Assembly (NCBI RefSeq): GCF_038050375.1
Contig: NZ_CP150886.1
Location: 3,017,318 to 3,081,317, forward strand
Source of the DNA: Okeanomitos corallinicola TIOX110
GTDB taxonomy: Bacteria > Cyanobacteriota > Cyanobacteriia > Cyanobacteriales > Nostocaceae
Reading direction: 5' to 3'
Length of the DNA stretch: 64,000 bases
Of the stretch, positions 8,236-18,295 are shown piece after piece (the first letter of the stretch is position 1; each line of letters opens with the position of its first letter). Both the position numbers and the translations under genes were made by a program. The notes under the pieces were generated by a model, which worked only from the letters and a program-made list of their open reading frames with translations, had not been told where the DNA came from and did no database searches.

Positions 8236-10158
8236 TTAATTTGACTTAGGACGTGGAAACTGAGAAGGAGATTTAAACCTCTCGACAGGTACACCTTTGA
8301 GAGCTTGTACCATAAAATCGCGCCAAATAGGAGCAACCATACCCCCACCAGTTGCACCGCTGGATAGTTGTCTGTTATCATCCCTTCCTACCCAAACGGC
8401 GGTAGTAAGTTGGGGAACTGTACCTACAAACCAAATATCTTTTTCTGAGGAAGTTGTACCTGTTTTACCAGCAACTGGCCGACCTAACGCTGCGGCTTTA
8501 CCCGTACCACCATTTACTACTGATTGCAATATATCTATAGTTGATGCTGATGCCCAAGAATCAAGGACTCGTTGAGGTTTAGGTGTATTATCCAGCAAGA
8601 TATTACCACTACTATCAGTGACACGAACAATTACCGTGGATGGTGACTGCCAACCATAGTTAGCAAAGGTAGCGTAAGCACTAGCCATTTCTAGGGGAGT
8701 CATACCAATAGCCCCCAAAGGTAAAGAAGTAACCGGTTCCATTGGACTCTTGATACCCAAGGTGCGACAGGTTTCAATAACTCTATTCATACCCACTGCT
8801 TTACCCAGCTTAATGACAGGAATATTGCGGGACTGAGATAAGGCTGTACGAATTGACATTGCACCGCTGAAACCACCATCGTAATTTCTGGGATAGTACC
8901 AGTTACTACCATCTCGATATCTAACGGGAGTGTCCATTACTATACTATTCGGTGTATATTTACCAGTAGCAAAAGCAGTATAGTAAACAAAAGGCTTAAA
9001 AGCAGAACCTGGTTGTCTTTGGGCTTGAGTGGCACGGTTAAATTCGCTGGTTTTAGAATCCACGCCACCTACTAGGGCTTTAACAAAATGTGTGCGGGGA
9101 TCAATGGCGACAAGAGCGATTTGGTTTTTGTATAAGCCTTGTCCTGAGAGTCTTCTGTGCCATTTTTTGACAGTGCCTTCTGCCATTTCTTGGAATTTGG
9201 TGTCAACTGTAGTTTGTACCCGCATTCCACCTTTGAGCAACACATCACGACCGAATTTACTGGCTAATTCTTGGGCGACGCTATTGGTAATATAAGGTAA
9301 GGCACTGCCTCCAAAGGATCTAATCCGACCTAGTTTAATTTCTTGTTTGAGAGCATCATCATGTTCTTTTTGGGTGATCCAGTTGAGACCTAACATCCGT
9401 CCCAAAACTTCTTTTTGTTTCTGTTTTGCCCGTTCCATGCTGGCAAAAGGGCTGAAATCTTCTGGAGCTTGAATTAAACCCGCCATCATGGCTGATTCAC
9501 CCAATGTTAAAAATTCGGCTGATTTGCTAAAATAACTCCGGGCTGCTGTCTGCACACCATAGTTATTATGACCCCAATAAACCTGATTGAGGTACATTTC
9601 TAAAATTTGGTTTTTGGTCAGAATTTGTTCTAAGCGAATGGCTAGTACGGCTTCTGCCAACTTACGAGTAAAGGCACGCTTTTGAGATAAAAAGAGGTTT
9701 TTTACCAATTGCATGGTGATTGTAGAACCACCTTCTTTCACACCACCTGCGATTAGGTTAACTACTACAGCCCTACCAACACCAGTGGGGTTAATTCCGT
9801 GGTGATTATAAAAGTGACCATCTTCACTGGCTAATACTGCTCGTTTGAGATTGGGGGAAATTCGATCTAGAGGTACAACTTCTCGGTTGGCTTCTCCGTG
9901 AATCCTAGTTAAAAGTCTACCTTTAACATCGTATATATATGTAGTTTCTGAGGGGATGAAGTTACGTAATTGTCTCACATCTGGCAGATTGCGGAAACTG
10001 ATGGCTAAACCAACTAGACCTCCGGCGACAATGGAGCTTGACAGTAATGTGATAGATAATAGGGTAGCGCCAGTGACTTGTCCTACGCCTTTAAAAAATT
10101 CAAACCCAGGGGAAACTTTTTCTTTGGGGTGTTTGTTTGCAAAAGTCCTAGAAGACAC
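8236..10158 (-). CDS. Class A penicillin-binding protein (PBP1A family)
   Basis: This is a bifunctional peptidoglycan synthase anchored in the plasma membrane. A single membrane segment is at about 29-52. The GT51 glycosyltransferase domain has EDGHFYNHHG (112-121) and GGSTITMQL (143-151). The transpeptidase domain has SAFK (nucleophile Ser385), SRN (443-445) and KTGTT (565-569), so both activities look intact. The 640-residue length is normal for the shorter PBP1A forms without a long C-terminal tail. Divergent tyrS starts 173 bp away. Confidence 0.96.
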   Translation of the reverse strand: MSSRTFANKHPKEKVSPGFEFFKGVGQVTGATLLSITLLSSSIVAGGLVGLAISFRNLPDVRQLRNFIPSETTYIYDVKGRLLTRIHGEANREVVPLDRISPNLKRAVLASEDGHFYNHHGINPTGVGRAVVVNLIAGGVKEGGSTITMQLVKNLFLSQKRAFTRKLAEAVLAIRLEQILTKNQILEMYLNQVYWGHNNYGVQTAARSYFSKSAEFLTLGESAMMAGLIQAPEDFSPFASMERAKQKQKEVLGRMLGLNWITQKEHDDALKQEIKLGRIRSFGGSALPYITNSVAQELASKFGRDVLLKGGMRVQTTVDTKFQEMAEGTVKKWHRRLSGQGLYKNQIALVAIDPRTHFVKALVGGVDSKTSEFNRATQAQRQPGSAFKPFVYYTAFATGKYTPNSIVMDTPVRYRDGSNWYYPRNYDGGFSGAMSIRTALSQSRNIPVIKLGKAVGMNRVIETCRTLGIKSPMEPVTSLPLGAIGMTPLEMASAYATFANYGWQSPSTVIVRVTDSSGNILLDNTPKPQRVLDSWASASTIDILQSVVNGGTGKAAALGRPVAGKTGTTSSEKDIWFVGTVPQLTTAVWVGRDDNRQLSSGATGGGMVAPIWRDFMVQALKGVPVERFKSPSQFPRPKSN

Positions 10159-10331
10159 GGTGGTTTCACTTCCTCACTAATAAATATAAATGTAATTGAT
10201 GGAATCAAAAAAATCGCTTAATTTTTTGCAATTATAGTAGTCTGGCAAGGCAGAAAACGGATAATTGGCCAGTTAACTTCTACTGGATATTTTCTCAAGT
10301 GCAAAGTGTAGTTCACAACGAATTCTATAGT

Positions 10332-11528
10332 ATGGCTCAAAACTTCTCTTGGTTGCATCGTGGTGTGGCAGAAATTTTTCCTCAACCCCATGATGGTGAT
10401 AATGAATCTGAAAGTTTAGAAAAGCGTTTAGTTAATGCTGATCGTCCTTTAAGAATTAAGTTGGGTATTGATCCGACTGGTGCAGATATTCATTTAGGTC
10501 ATAGTATACCAGTTAGAAAACTGCGTGGGTTTCAAGATGCTGGTCATATGGCTGTTTTGATTATCGGTGATTTTACGGCTAGAATTGGTGATCCTACGGG
10601 TAAGTCTGATGTGCGTCGTCAACTGACTGAGGCAGATGTGGCGCAAAATGCTCAAACCTATCTGGATCAGGTACGCCCTATTTTAGATTTTGACACACCT
10701 GGCAGGTTGGAGGTGCGTTATAACTCGGAATGGCTTTCCCGTTTGGATTTGGGAAAAATTCTGGAGTTACTTTCTACTATGACGGTAGGACAGATGTTGG
10801 CCAAGGAAGGTTTTGCAGAACGTTACAAAAAGGAGAGTCCTATTTTTCTCCATGAGTTCCTGTATCCTCTGATGCAGGGTTTTGATTCTGTGGCAGTTGA
10901 AGCTGATGTGGAGTTGGGAGGAACTGATCAAAAATTTAACATTGCTGTGGGTAGAGATTTACAACGTCATTTCGGTCTAAAACCTCAGTTTGGGTTGTTA
11001 TTACCAATTTTGATTGGGACAGATGGTGTACAAAAGATGTCGAAGTCTTTGGGTAATTATGTGGGACTTTCTGAACATCCGGCTCAGAAATATCAGAAGT
11101 TGCAAGCTGTTCCTGATGATTTACTTTCTCAGTATTTTGAGTTGTTGACTGATTTACCTTTGGATAGTCTGCCAGAAAACCCACGCGATCGCCAGGAATT
11201 TTTGGCTTGGGAAATTGTCCGTCAGTATCACGGTGAAGAGGCTGCTAATGAGGCTAAGGAAGCAGCAAAAAGTGGTGGTCAGGAGGGTTCTTTACCAGAG
11301 TTTTCCTTGGCTGCTGTAGCTCAATTTCCAGCTAAATTAGCTTTTATTCTTGGTGCTTGTGGTTTATGTAAAAGTACAGGAGAAGGAAAGCGGAAAATTC
11401 AAGAGGGTGGTGTGCGTTTAGATGGTGAAAAAATCACTGATGTAGATACTACTTTTAATGTACCTAGTGATTTATACGGTAAGGTTTTACAAGTTGGTAA
11501 AAAGAATTTTGTGCGTTTAGTAGGGTAA
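10332..11528 (+). CDS. tyrS: Tyrosine--tRNA ligase
   Basis: TyrRS charges tRNA-Tyr. The class I signature appears as HLGH at 54-57 and KMSKS near 238, and an S4-type RNA-binding domain fills the C-terminal end ([19 protein letters not shown]). The sequence resembles the TyrZ-like bacterial branch. The ATG at 10332 gives 398 residues beginning [11 protein letters not shown]; an in-frame GTG at 10299 is less likely. pyrF follows after 44 bp of heptamer-like sequence and the two may be co-transcribed. Confidence 0.96.
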   Translation: MAQNFSWLHRGVAEIFPQPHDGDNESESLEKRLVNADRPLRIKLGIDPTGADIHLGHSIPVRKLRGFQDAGHMAVLIIGDFTARIGDPTGKSDVRRQLTEADVAQNAQTYLDQVRPILDFDTPGRLEVRYNSEWLSRLDLGKILELLSTMTVGQMLAKEGFAERYKKESPIFLHEFLYPLMQGFDSVAVEADVELGGTDQKFNIAVGRDLQRHFGLKPQFGLLLPILIGTDGVQKMSKSLGNYVGLSEHPAQKYQKLQAVPDDLLSQYFELLTDLPLDSLPENPRDRQEFLAWEIVRQYHGEEAANEAKEAAKSGGQEGSLPEFSLAAVAQFPAKLAFILGACGLCKSTGEGKRKIQEGGVRLDGEKITDVDTTFNVPSDLYGKVLQVGKKNFVRLVG

Positions 11529-11572
11529 AGGGAAAATATCACTAATAACTAATGACCAATGACTAAGAACCA

Positions 11573-12277
11573 ATGACTGACAAAATTATTGTCCCTTTGG
11601 ATGTTCCAGATTTAGAAAGTGCGATCGCTCTGGTGGATAAACTTCCCCAGGTAACATTCTGGAAGGTTGGTTTAGAATTGTTTACTAGCACTGGCCCAGC
11701 TATTCTGGAGGTGCTAAAGTCTCGCCAAAAGCGGATTTTTCTGGATTTGAAGTTTCACGATATCCCTAATACTGTGGCTGGCGCTTGTCGTGCTGCTGCT
11801 GGTTATGGGGTAGATTTGTTGACAATTCACGCAAATTGTGGTAAAGATTGCTTGAAAGCTGCGGCGGAAGCTGTGCAGGTGGGAGCGGAAAAAGCGGGAA
11901 CTAAACCACCTAACTTGATTGCTATTACCTTGTTAACTAGCATTTCGGCGCGAGATTTGGCGTTTGATTTAAAGATTCCGCTAGAATTACCGGAGTTTGC
12001 TTTAGAAATGGCTCTTTTGGCTGAAAGTTCGGGTTTGAATGGGGCGGTTTGTTCTCCTCAAGAGGTGGCACAGTTACGGGAAAGTTGCGGAAAGGATTTT
12101 TTGCTGGTTTGTCCGGGGGTACGTCCAAGTTGGGCTGACAAGGGTGATCAAAAGCGATCGCTCACTCCTGCTCAAGCTGTTCAAGCTGGGGCGGATTTTT
12201 TGGTGATTGGAAGACCTATTACTGCTGCTGCTGATCCGGTTCTGGCTTGGGAGAAGGTTTGTTCTGAGGTAGGTTAG
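11573..12277 (+). CDS. pyrF: Orotidine 5'-phosphate decarboxylase
   Basis: PyrF makes UMP from OMP in pyrimidine synthesis. The catalytic Asp-Lys-Asp array is visible in [10 protein letters not shown] (Asp58, Lys60, Asp63), with the phosphate-binding [14 protein letters not shown] loop and DFLVIGRPI near the C-terminus. The 234-residue length fits the family. It starts 44 bp after tyrS on the same strand. Confidence 0.97.
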   Translation: MTDKIIVPLDVPDLESAIALVDKLPQVTFWKVGLELFTSTGPAILEVLKSRQKRIFLDLKFHDIPNTVAGACRAAAGYGVDLLTIHANCGKDCLKAAAEAVQVGAEKAGTKPPNLIAITLLTSISARDLAFDLKIPLELPEFALEMALLAESSGLNGAVCSPQEVAQLRESCGKDFLLVCPGVRPSWADKGDQKRSLTPAQAVQAGADFLVIGRPITAAADPVLAWEKVCSEVG

Positions 12278-12351
12278 GTTACTATGGTTTTGTTTCGCGC
12301 AAAGACGCAAAGAAGCTAAGGCGCAAAGGAAGAGTTTTCTGAGTTTTGTGG

Positions 12352-12370
12352 GGTGGGCATCTTGCCCGCC
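12352..12370. repeat. Hairpin repeat GGTGGGCA-TCT-TGCCCGCC
   Basis: A perfect 8-bp stem (one G-T pair) with a three-base TCT loop, downstream of pyrF. A copy with the same loop but compensating stem changes (AACAGGCA / TGCCTGTT) is at 29003-29021. Nearby 12294-12329 holds GCAAAGACGCAAAG-type sequence, another dispersed motif. It could end pyrF transcription, but no T-run follows directly. Confidence 0.6.
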
Positions 12371-12419
12371 TAAATCATGACATAATATTTTTTACAGGGT
12401 ATAGATTTTGTTAGAACTT

Positions 12420-13046
12420 ATGAAAAAACTGGATAGTATAGGAGAAAATAATTATTTGATGTTGAAAAACTTGGTTTTGCTGTTTCCTTATTTTGTTTTG
12501 TTTTCTTTTGTGTTTGTTTCTCCTGTTTTCTCGCAAAATCTCTCTTCTAAGCCTATAAATTCAGAGTTGAGTAATTCTTGTTCTCAGCAAAGTTTGGAAA
12601 GTTTAATAACTCAGTTAATGTTAAATTTACCTAGCTATGCTAACCGTGTTACTCAACGTTCCCGTCGTCTGAGTCGTGATGTTGATATTTATCCTTATAT
12701 TTTGGCGGCGGGTAAGCCTGAGTTAAAAGAGTTACCTTTGAATCCTAGTATTGATGTTGCTGATCAGTATGAATCAAAAGGGGTTGACCAGGTTTTGTTT
12801 ACAACTGTGGAACGACAGTATATTGATAAAAAGGCTGTGGAGTTACAGCAGTTTCACTGGTTGTTTTTGACGAAGACTCACATGGGTTGGCAGGTGGTGA
12901 TGATGTTTACTCAAACTGGTGAATATCCTGTAAAATTACCAATCGCTCCTCCTAGAAATAGTAGTGATGGGGCGATCGCTCAAGCTGTTAAGCTGTGGTT
13001 ACGTGATTGTGAAGCGGGAAGTATTAAAATGCAAGGGAAAATATAA
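12420..13046 (+). CDS. Secreted or periplasmic protein of unknown function
   Basis: I do not recognise this family. A hydrophobic stretch near the N-terminus (LVLLFPYFVLFSFVFVSPVFS) looks like a signal peptide, with likely cleavage after VFSQN or just before it. The mature part of about 165 residues has no known motif; it has two cysteines (SCSQ and RDCEAG) that could form a disulfide. The ATG at 12420 is used. An internal ATG at 12459 has a GGAG upstream and gives a more typical signal peptide, so it may be the true start. Confidence 0.7.
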   Translation: MKKLDSIGENNYLMLKNLVLLFPYFVLFSFVFVSPVFSQNLSSKPINSELSNSCSQQSLESLITQLMLNLPSYANRVTQRSRRLSRDVDIYPYILAAGKPELKELPLNPSIDVADQYESKGVDQVLFTTVERQYIDKKAVELQQFHWLFLTKTHMGWQVVMMFTQTGEYPVKLPIAPPRNSSDGAIAQAVKLWLRDCEAGSIKMQGKI

Positions 13047-13355
13047 CAAGTTTTAATTTCGGGATTTTGAAAAAAAAGATTTTTATCCATAAAATAGCTA
13101 TTTTCTTTTCATAGGACAGCTTGTATTGATTGACTGGTAAATCTTCTAGAGATCACCCTCTTGGAAAGTGACAGAAGAGGGTTAATTTTACTGCCCATAG
13201 CAAAAACCAATTCTATAATTAGGGGTTTTAAAAATTGCATTCAAAATCTTGAGTAAGTTGATACGCTTACTCGATGTTTCAAAAAAAGACAGCTTAGTGA
13301 CTATTTGTTTGAGTTCCTAGCACTTTAGACTTCTGAAAACACCATATTAGCAGTA
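13047..13355. other. Intergenic region with a hairpin
   Basis: A 309-bp gap between convergent genes. ACCCTCTT (13155-13162) and AAGAGGGT (13175-13182) form an 8-bp stem with a 12-base loop, a possible terminator for the secreted-protein gene or for dnaJ from the other side. No gene is visible. Confidence 0.45.
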
Positions 13356-14354
13356 TCAAAGGAGTATATCACTACGAGGCTGAAAGCTTTCAACTTCCCG
13401 TAATTTTTCGTAAAGCTCCCGTTCTGCATCTGTGAGATTTTTAGGTGTAACTATCTGAATTTCTACTAATTGATCACCTCGTTTTCCACCTTCTATGGGA
13501 TAACCCTTATTAGCTAACCGAAATCTTTGACCGGATCTGACTGCGGGTGGAATGGTCATTTTCACTGGACCATCTAAGGTAGGTGCTTCCACTTGTCCAC
13601 CTAAAACAGCTTCACTGGGAGTTACAGGAATTTGACAGAAAATATTTGTGCCTTCTAGTTTAAATAACGGATGGGGATCAACGGTAATTTTTAAGTATAA
13701 ATCTCCTCCACCAATGCCTTGATTACGTAAGCGGATGGTTTGACCTGTTACCATAGCTGGGGGCATAGTTACTTCGAGCGATCGCCCATCTTCTAAACGT
13801 ATTCTTTCATTACCACCTTGATAAGCCTTTTCTAATGGTAAAGTTAATCTTGCTTCTATATCTCTGCGAGCAGTTCGCGGTGGAGTATTAACTGTGTAAG
13901 CAACTTTAGTTCTAGTAGAGCGAAATGGATCTGTAGTAGCACCTGTTGGTGGTTTTTTGGTTTCTTTGCGACTGCTAACACCAATAACTTGATTAATAAA
14001 ACTTTCAAAATCAGGAAATTCGCTGGGATCTACATTTTGGGTAGTACGGCTGTTAGTACGATTTTCTCCCCAACCTTTGGGTTTTGGTGTTTGTTTGCTG
14101 CCACTAGCAAAGCCTTTTTGTTGCCAATAGCGACTAAACTGATCATATTGCGATCGCCGACTGGGATCGGAGAGAATTTCGTAAGCCTCACCAACAGTCT
14201 TAAATTTTTCTTCTGCTTCTTTATTGCCAGGATTTAAATCAGGATGATATTGCCTTGCTAGTCGGCGATAAACCTTTTTAATTTCTTCGCTGGAAGCATC
14301 CTTTGTGACTCCCAAAATCTCGTAATAATCGCGGAAATTCTGCAAGTTTTGCAT
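13356..14354 (-). CDS. DnaJ-type co-chaperone without zinc finger
   Basis: A 332-residue J-domain protein that should stimulate the ATPase of the DnaK encoded just upstream. The J domain is at about 8-73 with the HPD motif at 37-39. A Gly/Ser/Thr-rich linker follows, then two C-terminal substrate-binding beta domains ([21 protein letters not shown]). The CXXCXGXG zinc repeats of type A DnaJ are absent, so this is a CbpA-like type B protein. It follows dnaK after 136 bp on the same strand. Confidence 0.93.
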   Translation of the reverse strand: MQNLQNFRDYYEILGVTKDASSEEIKKVYRRLARQYHPDLNPGNKEAEEKFKTVGEAYEILSDPSRRSQYDQFSRYWQQKGFASGSKQTPKPKGWGENRTNSRTTQNVDPSEFPDFESFINQVIGVSSRKETKKPPTGATTDPFRSTRTKVAYTVNTPPRTARRDIEARLTLPLEKAYQGGNERIRLEDGRSLEVTMPPAMVTGQTIRLRNQGIGGGDLYLKITVDPHPLFKLEGTNIFCQIPVTPSEAVLGGQVEAPTLDGPVKMTIPPAVRSGQRFRLANKGYPIEGGKRGDQLVEIQIVTPKNLTDAERELYEKLREVESFQPRSDILL

Positions 14355-14458
14355 AGTGAGTTATCAGTTATCAGTTATCAGTGGAAGAAGGCAAGAGGTA
14401 AAAGACAAAAGGTTAATTCTTCTGAACTCCCAGAACTCCTGACTCGTGAATCTAAAAT

Positions 14459-14486
14459 CCCAAATCCCAAATCCCAAATCCCAAAT
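14459..14486. repeat. Heptamer repeat after dnaK
   Basis: Four near-perfect copies of CCCAAAT end four bases from the dnaK stop codon. In the dnaK sense the unit is TTTGGGA. Confidence 0.75.
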
Positions 14487-14490
14487 TCTT

Positions 14491-16566
14491 TTATAGCCAA
14501 TCATCATCATCATCCCAGTTATCTTGGTAACTAGGACGACTGCGCCGTGGTGGAGGACTATCATAGGGTGAACGATTTTCTCGACTAGATCCACGACTAT
14601 AATCTCTGCCATAATCCTGATCATAGTCTCTACCGTAATCTCGGTTGTATGTGTCTCGTTCTCGATAGCCTTCTTTGAAATAATCCTTTTCTTTATCACC
14701 TGTGAAGATGTCACGGATAGCTCCAAACAAGTCTTCATCTTCATCATCAGCATAATACTCACGGACTTCTCGATTTAGCTCATAGAGAGCATCTTGTAAA
14801 TCAGAGTAAGCCTGATCTATGCCGCGATCATCATCATCTTTTAAACTTTCGCGCAGTTCCCGACAAATGTTATCAATGCGTTGACGACGGTTGCGAGCAA
14901 ACTGCATTCCCATTTCTAAGGCCACTTCCCTTAATTGCCGTTCCGCTTGTAAAATCAAGGCTTCTGAACGAGTCCGTTTTTCTACCCTCTCTTTCCTTTG
15001 ACGGTCAACATCAGCAAATTTTTGAGCATCTTGAATCATTCTATTGATTTCTGACTCACTCAAGGTAGATGCACCTTGAATGGTAATACTTTGTTCTCTA
15101 CCGGTTGTCCGATCTAAAGCTGTTACCTGTAAAATCCCATTGGCATCAATATCAAAAGATACTTGAATTTGAGGAATACCTCTAGGTGCTGGGGGAATGC
15201 CATACAACTTAAACCGCCCCAAAGATTTATTATCGGCGGCCATTTCCCTTTCCCCTTGGACGGCGTGAATTTCTACACTGTTTTGGTTATTTTCAGAGGT
15301 AGAGAAAATATCAGATCGCCGTACTGGTATAGTTGTATTCCGGGGAATCAATTTTTTCATGACACCGCCAATGGTTTCTAAACCTAATGATAGGGGTGTA
15401 ACATCTAACAGTAGTACATCCTTCATTTCCCCAGCCAGGATACCAGCTTGAATGGCTGCACCTACGGCTACTACTTCATCAGGGTTAACATTTTCGCTTG
15501 GTTCAATACCGATTAAATCTTCTACCAGTTGTTTTACCATTGGCATTCTGGTTGAACCACCTACTAATACCACTTCTTCAATATCTACAGGTGATAGTCC
15601 GGCATCTTTTAACGCCCGTTTGACTGGTTTGCGGATCCGGCTGATTAAGTCTGTACACAAGCCTTCAAACTGGGAACGGGTGAGGCGAGTTTCTAAATGT
15701 TTGGGTCCATCCTCTGTGGCGGTGATGAAGGGTAAGTTAATATCTGTGACACTGACGGCGGAAAGTTCTATTTTGGCTTTTTCGGCTGCTTCCATCAACC
15801 TTTGTAACGCTTGGCGATCGCGTCTTAAATCTACCCCTTCTGTCTCTAAAAACTGTTCTGCCAACCAATCAACTATTTTTTTGTCAAAATCATTACCACC
15901 TAATTGGGTATCTCCACTGGTGGATTTTACTTCAAATATGCCATCACCAACTTCTAGAACAGAAACATCGAAAGTACCACCACCCAAATCAAATACTAAG
16001 ATGGTAACTATATCACCTCGATCTAATCCGTAGGCTAAGGATGCGGCGGTAGGTTCATTGAGAATCCGCAATACTTCTAAACCAGCTATTCTCCCCGCAT
16101 CACGGGTGGCTTGGCGTTGAGAATCATTAAAATAGGCAGGAACGGTAATGACAGCCCCAGTAACAGGTTCACCCAAATAACGACTAGCATCGTCTGCTAA
16201 TTTCTTCAGCACCATAGCTGAAATTTCTTCTGAGGCAAATTCCTTATTTAATCGAGGGCAGGTAACTTTAATGTTACCCATTTCATCTTTACGAATGGTG
16301 TAAGGTACACGCTTGGAATCGGGGTTAAGTTCAGCGTACCTGCGACCGATAAAGCGTTTCACTCCAAAAAACGTATTTTGAGGATTGAGGACTGTTTGCC
16401 TTCTGGCCATTTGCCCAACCACCCGTTCGCCTTCCTTACTAAAGCCAACGACGGAGGGAGTGGTTCGCATACCTTCAGCATTGGCAATTACCACCGGCTT
16501 GCCACCCTCCATCACGGCGACTACTGAGTTGGTTGTACCCAAGTCTATGCCGACTACTTTGCCCAT
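14491..16566 (-). CDS. dnaK: Hsp70 chaperone, cyanobacterial DnaK1-like
   Basis: An ATP-dependent Hsp70 of 691 residues. The ATPase domain starts with IDLGTTNS (5-12) and contains [13 protein letters not shown]-type and VGGSTRMP motifs; the substrate-binding domain has DVTPLSLG. The last 80 or so residues are unusual: a coiled acidic region, then low-complexity Arg-Asp-Tyr repeats ([15 protein letters not shown]), a Pro/Arg patch and a DDDDDW end, with no EEVD-like tail. Such variable tails are known from cyanobacterial DnaK paralogues. A type B dnaJ follows, suggesting a dedicated pair. No CIRCE operator is seen upstream. Confidence 0.94.
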   Translation of the reverse strand: MGKVVGIDLGTTNSVVAVMEGGKPVVIANAEGMRTTPSVVGFSKEGERVVGQMARRQTVLNPQNTFFGVKRFIGRRYAELNPDSKRVPYTIRKDEMGNIKVTCPRLNKEFASEEISAMVLKKLADDASRYLGEPVTGAVITVPAYFNDSQRQATRDAGRIAGLEVLRILNEPTAASLAYGLDRGDIVTILVFDLGGGTFDVSVLEVGDGIFEVKSTSGDTQLGGNDFDKKIVDWLAEQFLETEGVDLRRDRQALQRLMEAAEKAKIELSAVSVTDINLPFITATEDGPKHLETRLTRSQFEGLCTDLISRIRKPVKRALKDAGLSPVDIEEVVLVGGSTRMPMVKQLVEDLIGIEPSENVNPDEVVAVGAAIQAGILAGEMKDVLLLDVTPLSLGLETIGGVMKKLIPRNTTIPVRRSDIFSTSENNQNSVEIHAVQGEREMAADNKSLGRFKLYGIPPAPRGIPQIQVSFDIDANGILQVTALDRTTGREQSITIQGASTLSESEINRMIQDAQKFADVDRQRKERVEKRTRSEALILQAERQLREVALEMGMQFARNRRQRIDNICRELRESLKDDDDRGIDQAYSDLQDALYELNREVREYYADDEDEDLFGAIRDIFTGDKEKDYFKEGYRERDTYNRDYGRDYDQDYGRDYSRGSSRENRSPYDSPPPRRSRPSYQDNWDDDDDWL

Positions 16567-16842
16567 GCGTTTCTCATCTCCTGGTGCTTTTCTTACTACA
16601 TATATATTACGATTGGGCAGCGGTGCTAATAACTAGCTATTGAATGATGAAAACCGCCCAATGGTATAATTATCATCATTTACAGAAATTTTAGCTCAAG
16701 CTGCCACTTGACAAACTAGGATAGCATTTGCAGCGGTTAGTCAGTAGTTATTAGTCATTAGTCATCAGGAAAAGTTTTCTCTCTGGCATTCTACTAATTT
16801 GCATATTTCCTCATTACCAATTACTAATCACCAATCTTTATT

Positions 16843-17691
16843 TTGACTTTAAAACAACGATTACTCAATCATCTCCAAGAAGTAGCACGGGAACGAGATC
16901 CTTACATAGCCAGTGCTGGACATTTCTTCGTGCAAGAATACATTCGCCAACAATTTTCCCAATATGGAAGTGTGGAAATCCACACCTTTAAAGTTGGTAG
17001 TAAAAGCTGTAGTAACCTGATTTTAAATTTACCTGCCCAGCCCAGAAAATATCCGGTGAATTTACCACTGATTTTAATTGGCGCTCATTATGATGGTGTA
17101 CCTGGGACTGTGGCTGCTGATGATAATGCTACTGGGGTGGCGGTTTTATTGGAGTTGGCGAGAAGTTTCGCCCAAGAACCCGCCAAATATCCTTTACGTC
17201 TGATAGCTTTTGATATGGAGGAGTATGGTTTGTTGGGTAGTGCTGATTATGCGGCTTTATTACACCAACAGGGGGAACGTCTGCGGTTGATGATTTCTTT
17301 GGAGATGTTAGGTTATAAGGATTCTACTGCCGGTTCGCAAAAGTATCCAGGGTTTTTGGATAAGTTTTACCCCAGTCGTGGCGATTTTATCGGTTTAATT
17401 GGTAATTTGCGAACTTTGGGGGATTTAATCAGTCTCAGCCGCAATATGAGTAAGGCTGGTGTTTCTAGTCAATGGCTAACTACCCCAAATCGGGGCTTAT
17501 TTGTTCCTCAAACTCGACTCAGTGATCATGCACCGTTTTGGGATCAAGGTTATCCGGCTATGATGGTGACGGATACGGCGTTTATGCGAAATCCTAATTA
17601 TCACAAACCTAGCGATACTATTGCTAGTTTGGATTTGGATTTTCTCACGGGTGTTTGTGAGGGTTTGGAATTGGGTATTAGGGGTTTATAG
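16843..17691 (+). CDS. M28 family zinc peptidase
   Basis: Probably an aminopeptidase with two zinc ions. Ligand motifs in order are GAHYDG (His82), AADDNATG (Asp93/94), DMEEYG (Glu126/127) and a late NYHKPSDT containing the last His. No signal peptide or membrane segment is seen, so it is likely cytoplasmic. The start is a TTG at 16843, chosen because no in-frame ATG occurs before the conserved N-terminal block (LKQRLLNHLQEVARERDPY). Length is 282 residues. The natural substrate is unknown. Confidence 0.9.
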   Translation: MTLKQRLLNHLQEVARERDPYIASAGHFFVQEYIRQQFSQYGSVEIHTFKVGSKSCSNLILNLPAQPRKYPVNLPLILIGAHYDGVPGTVAADDNATGVAVLLELARSFAQEPAKYPLRLIAFDMEEYGLLGSADYAALLHQQGERLRLMISLEMLGYKDSTAGSQKYPGFLDKFYPSRGDFIGLIGNLRTLGDLISLSRNMSKAGVSSQWLTTPNRGLFVPQTRLSDHAPFWDQGYPAMMVTDTAFMRNPNYHKPSDTIASLDLDFLTGVCEGLELGIRGL

Positions 17692-17760
17692 ATGAGAATG
17701 GAAAATGGGCGATCGCCTACTCTGTTTGTATGACTCGGAAAAAATTTTTTCTATAACCTG

Positions 17761-17789
17761 TTGCTAAAATTGAAAAACTAGGTTATAAT
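17761..17789 (+). promoter_or_regulatory. Sigma-70 type promoter of tRNA-Leu
   Basis: TTGCTA (17761-17766) as -35 and a perfect TATAAT (17784-17789) as -10, with a 17-base spacer. The tRNA gene begins 18 bases after the -10 box, fitting a short leader. Confidence 0.65.
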
Positions 17790-17806
17790 AACAGGGTTAC
17801 TACCAA

Positions 17807-17888
17807 GGGCGAGTGGCGGAATTGGTAGACGCACCGCACTCAAAATGCGGCGCCGAAAGGTGTAGGAGTTCGAGTCTCCTCTTGCCCA
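17807..17888 (+). tRNA. tRNA-Leu(CAA)
   Basis: An 82-base type II tRNA. The acceptor stem GGGCGAG pairs with CTTGCCC, with A as discriminator base. The anticodon arm is CCGCA-CTCAAAA-TGCGG, giving anticodon CAA, which reads UUG. A long variable arm (CGCCGAAAGGTG) and a T arm with GTTCGAGTC are present. CCA is not encoded. There is no intron, unlike the cyanobacterial tRNA-Leu(UAA). Confidence 0.96.
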
Positions 17889-18295
17889 TTTATGAATTTA
17901 ATAGTTTAGTGAAAGATTTAGCTTTCGTTATAAGTGAATCATAGCAATCTGGTCTCATGACTGAGTTGGGTTGAGGATGATTTTTTGTGCTGTAAATTTT
18001 ATTTTCTGGTTGTATAGTTTTACAAAAATGATGTGGTTTTTGATTACTCACATAATTAATTGTTTCTTGTAATTACTTAATTCTTAAACAAAATACACCA
18101 TATTCTTCCTTGTCATTGCCGGAATTTTTGTATTTTGGAACTATTATTGTGTTCAAACACTCCCTTTTAACTGTCCAGAACTCCCCAACTCTAAAACGAT
18201 CATAAATTTCCTCTCTTCAGAACTAGCTGTTAAAGTTATAGAGACAAAACCGTTGAGCGGAGTATCAGCTACTCATTTAGGACTCAAAATTTCCT
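17889..18295 (+). other. Intergenic region between tRNA-Leu and kinase gene
   Basis: A 407-bp AT-rich stretch with no ORF or RNA that I recognise. It presumably holds the kinase promoter. Confidence 0.4.

Noticed and set aside
10936-11184. 82-codon minus-strand ORF in tyrS
   Set aside because: Antisense to the tyrS catalytic domain including the KMSKS region.
14364-14762. 132-codon minus-strand ORF in another frame of the dnaK tail
   Set aside because: Met/Ile/Val-rich product caused by the Asp/Tyr/Arg low-complexity tail of dnaK read out of frame.
15452-16033. 193-codon plus-strand ORF opposite dnaK
   Set aside because: It lies wholly antisense to a highly conserved ATPase domain and has no family-like sequence; it is a codon-bias shadow.
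16567-16842. CIRCE operator upstream of dnaK
   Set aside because: No TTAGCACTC-N9-GAGTGCTAA-like inverted repeat is present.
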